DNA of 5,988 nt from Nitrososphaerota archaeon (GTDB lineage: Archaea > Thermoproteota > Nitrososphaeria > Nitrososphaerales > CADDZS01). Positions 4,821-5,988 of this stretch are shown piece after piece (within the stretch, counting starts at the first letter, position 1; each line of letters starts with the position of its first letter). The notes below the pieces were generated by a model. It was not told the DNA's origin, searched no databases, and saw only the letters and a list, made by a program, of their open reading frames with translations. The position numbers were made by a program, and so were the translations under genes. The DNA lies in contig JAPCJV010000131.1 of assembly GCA_027886785.1 (NCBI GenBank), positions 1 through 5,988 of the forward strand, read 5' to 3'.

Positions 4821-4898
4821 TATCTGCTTAGGAATGTTCCACAAAAATCGGTCCAGAAATATCGGTTAGTTCATACGGGCGCAAGAAGTGTCCTGTAA

Positions 4899-5372
4899 TT
4901 CTAGGATATGTTAGAATCTCCGGCCGAGCAGGCGACCAATTGGTGTAAATCCCTCCTTTTCTTGGGGCTTCCGATCTACTTCCGACTTAATCGAAGATTC
5001 CAATCGTGTAATGAAGCGGACTTGTCCACGATTTCTGCTAAGTCGTGCCCAAGAAAATGCGTGTCGTGGTTTCAAGCACGCACAGACTCACTACTAAGGC
5101 CTGGATTTTCTCGTTGCACTGGATTGGAATAAATGTATGTTGCAGCCAAGCTCGATCATATTCTGTACGCGAAAGGGAAGGGGTGACTCTTTCGTGAGCA
5201 TTGTGTCATCGTTCCGATAAGGTGGTTGGGTCGGATGTCCTCAGAATTTGTATACAGTGTTGTAGGAGGCCCAGTGTCGAATTCACCGAATTTTTAGAGA
5301 TTCGTTGAAAACCGGTGGCAAACGCCGCAAAAATAGTCGATCTTGATGGTGCCGGATACGACATTTAGGGCG
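4899..5372. other. About 470 bases without a convincing gene
   Basis: Several short hairpin-forming repeats occur here: CCACGA at 5026-5031 with TCGTGG at 5064-5069, and CGCGAAAG at 5168-5175 with CTTTCGTG at 5189-5196 (one G-T pair, 13-base loop). A plus-strand open frame of 74 codons at 4908-5132 has an amino-acid content rich in Cys, Arg, Ser and Trp and no domain, so I do not call it. On the minus strand five T at about 5328-5332 could end the surface-protein transcript. An RNA gene here cannot be excluded, but no tRNA-like cloverleaf was found. Confidence 0.4.
5168..5196. repeat. 8-bp stem with G-rich loop
   Basis: The two arms pair over eight positions with one G-T pair, around a 13-base loop that contains GGAAGGGGTGA. 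It lies in gene-free sequence about 180 bases beyond the end of the surface-protein gene. The role is unknown; a small RNA or processed 3' end is possible. Confidence 0.25.
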
Positions 5373-5987
5373 TCAGGTCGGAGATCCTATCTGACCTCTC
5401 TTTCGAATGAAAACACCACCAAGTCCTGCGACTACCACAAGTATGACCGCCCCAATTACAACTAGCTGAAATTGTCCAAAGGGCAGATGTGCCTGTCCAG
5501 TTGTCGATGTTGACCCTGAAGTCGTGCAGACATCGCTACAGGAAAATTCGAGGACTCTGTTATTCCCACCGTCCGGCACCCACAAGTTACCGGATGAATC
5601 AAAACCTGGTTTGTTGATGCCCGAAAAGCCATTCTGTCCACCGGTCCACTCAGACGAGGTGAAATTTGACTGACCGATTTCCAACGACGCTTGTGTTATT
5701 GTCATGCCCATAGTGAATGGGGGCTTGAATTCTAGCAACCTGTTGTTGTAAGTGACCCACAGATTTCCCGCTGGATCGAAGGTGATGACCCATCCATACC
5801 CAAGACCAAATCCTGCTTGCGTAGTCGTTACGAAATCCTTCTGACCAATCACAAGAGACGAGTTCATCCCATTGCTAAATGGAGGTCTGAACTCCAGGAT
5901 CCTATTGTTATTAGCATCAGCGATCCAGATGTCGTCGGATTGATCAATCGCGAGATCGCCAAAAGCTGAGTTCAGCCCACTCTGGGA
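5373..5987 (-). CDS. NHL-repeat cell-surface protein with C-terminal membrane anchor (C-terminal 204 residues)
   Basis: The frame is open from the right edge, so the gene starts outside the window and the ATG at 5867 is internal. Three NHL-type beta-propeller blades spaced by about 50-60 residues are visible. Their cores are DDIWIADANNNRILEF, GNLWVTYNNRLLEF and GNLWVPDGGNNRVLEF, and the first two are followed by an IGQ.(D/N)F motif. Positions counted from the edge put them near 18-33, 74-87 and 132-148. After the last blade come two cysteines (SCSDVC) that could form a disulfide and a Ser/Thr-rich stalk. A single membrane helix at about 175-194 (LVVIGAVILVVVAGLGGVF) and an RKR cytoplasmic tail end the chain. 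The propeller thus faces outside and is anchored at its C terminus, as in many archaeal surface proteins. NHL propellers bind proteins, sugars or nucleic acids; the ligand cannot be read from sequence. The stop is TGA. Confidence 0.93.
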   Translation of the reverse strand, partial: SQSGLNSAFGDLAIDQSDDIWIADANNNRILEFRPPFSNGMNSSLVIGQKDFVTTTQAGFGLGYGWVITFDPAGNLWVTYNNRLLEFKPPFTMGMTITQASLEIGQSNFTSSEWTGGQNGFSGINKPGFDSSGNLWVPDGGNNRVLEFSCSDVCTTSGSTSTTGQAHLPFGQFQLVVIGAVILVVVAGLGGVFIRKRGQIGSPT

Positions 5988-5988
5988 C

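Noticed and set aside
4908..5132. Plus-strand open frame of 74 codons starting at ATG
   Set aside because: There is no Shine-Dalgarno site, the composition is odd (many Cys, Arg, Ser, Trp), and no domain or membrane pattern is seen; the frame is probably open by chance.
5375..5397. 8-bp hairpin at the end of the NHL-repeat gene as a terminator
   Set aside because: The arms (AGGTCGGA and TCTGACCT) mostly lie inside the last codons and no T run follows directly, so termination is not supported.
1..5988. tRNA, rRNA, CRISPR array or insertion sequence
   Set aside because: I looked for T-loop signatures with matching stems, regularly spaced repeats, and transposase motifs with terminal inverted repeats, and found none that hold up.

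Overview
The window looks archaeal, probably a mesophilic soil-type archaeon of the Nitrososphaerota (Thaumarchaeota) or a relative. The support is indirect. A beta-propeller surface protein is held by one C-terminal membrane helix followed by an RKR cytoplasmic tail. A ribbon-helix-helix protein has an archaeal-style GEG linker. Several genes start with TTG, Shine-Dalgarno sites are sparse, and gene density is low for a prokaryote. No rRNA, tRNA, insertion sequence or CRISPR array was seen, so the assignment rests on protein style only.

Layout, left to right. Positions 1-402 hold the end of a gene that enters from outside the window; its reading appears to move from frame 2 to frame 1, so it may be frameshifted or decayed. 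At 502-1107 (+) lies a 201-residue protein with two membrane helices and charged flanks. On the other strand at 1097-1339 is a small open frame that begins with a good signal peptide but meets an in-frame TAG after 33 codons. At 1613-1885 (+) is a 90-residue two-helix membrane protein. A 247-base convergent gap at 1886-2132 contains a 10-bp stem-loop and a 10-bp palindrome.

The centre is a same-strand (-) group of three DNA-binding proteins. In transcription order these are an Mrr_N-type winged-helix protein without a nuclease domain (4204-4692), a ribbon-helix-helix protein (3764-4120), and a 442-residue ParB/KorB-family protein (2133-3461). No ParA-type ATPase, toxin, restriction nuclease or integrase is visible beside them. 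They could form an orphan partition, regulatory or mobile-element maintenance module; that is inference from proximity.

Upstream of the winged-helix gene, on the opposite strand, is a second small open frame split by an in-frame TAG (4716-4898), followed by about 470 bases with no convincing gene. The right edge (5373-5987, -) holds the C-terminal part of an NHL-repeat surface protein that runs out of the window.

The most interesting points are the ParB, ribbon-helix-helix and Mrr_N cluster, and the two short open frames that each continue in frame past a single TAG. None of the six well-supported stops in the window is TAG. Two short frames are weak evidence, and chance is a live explanation.
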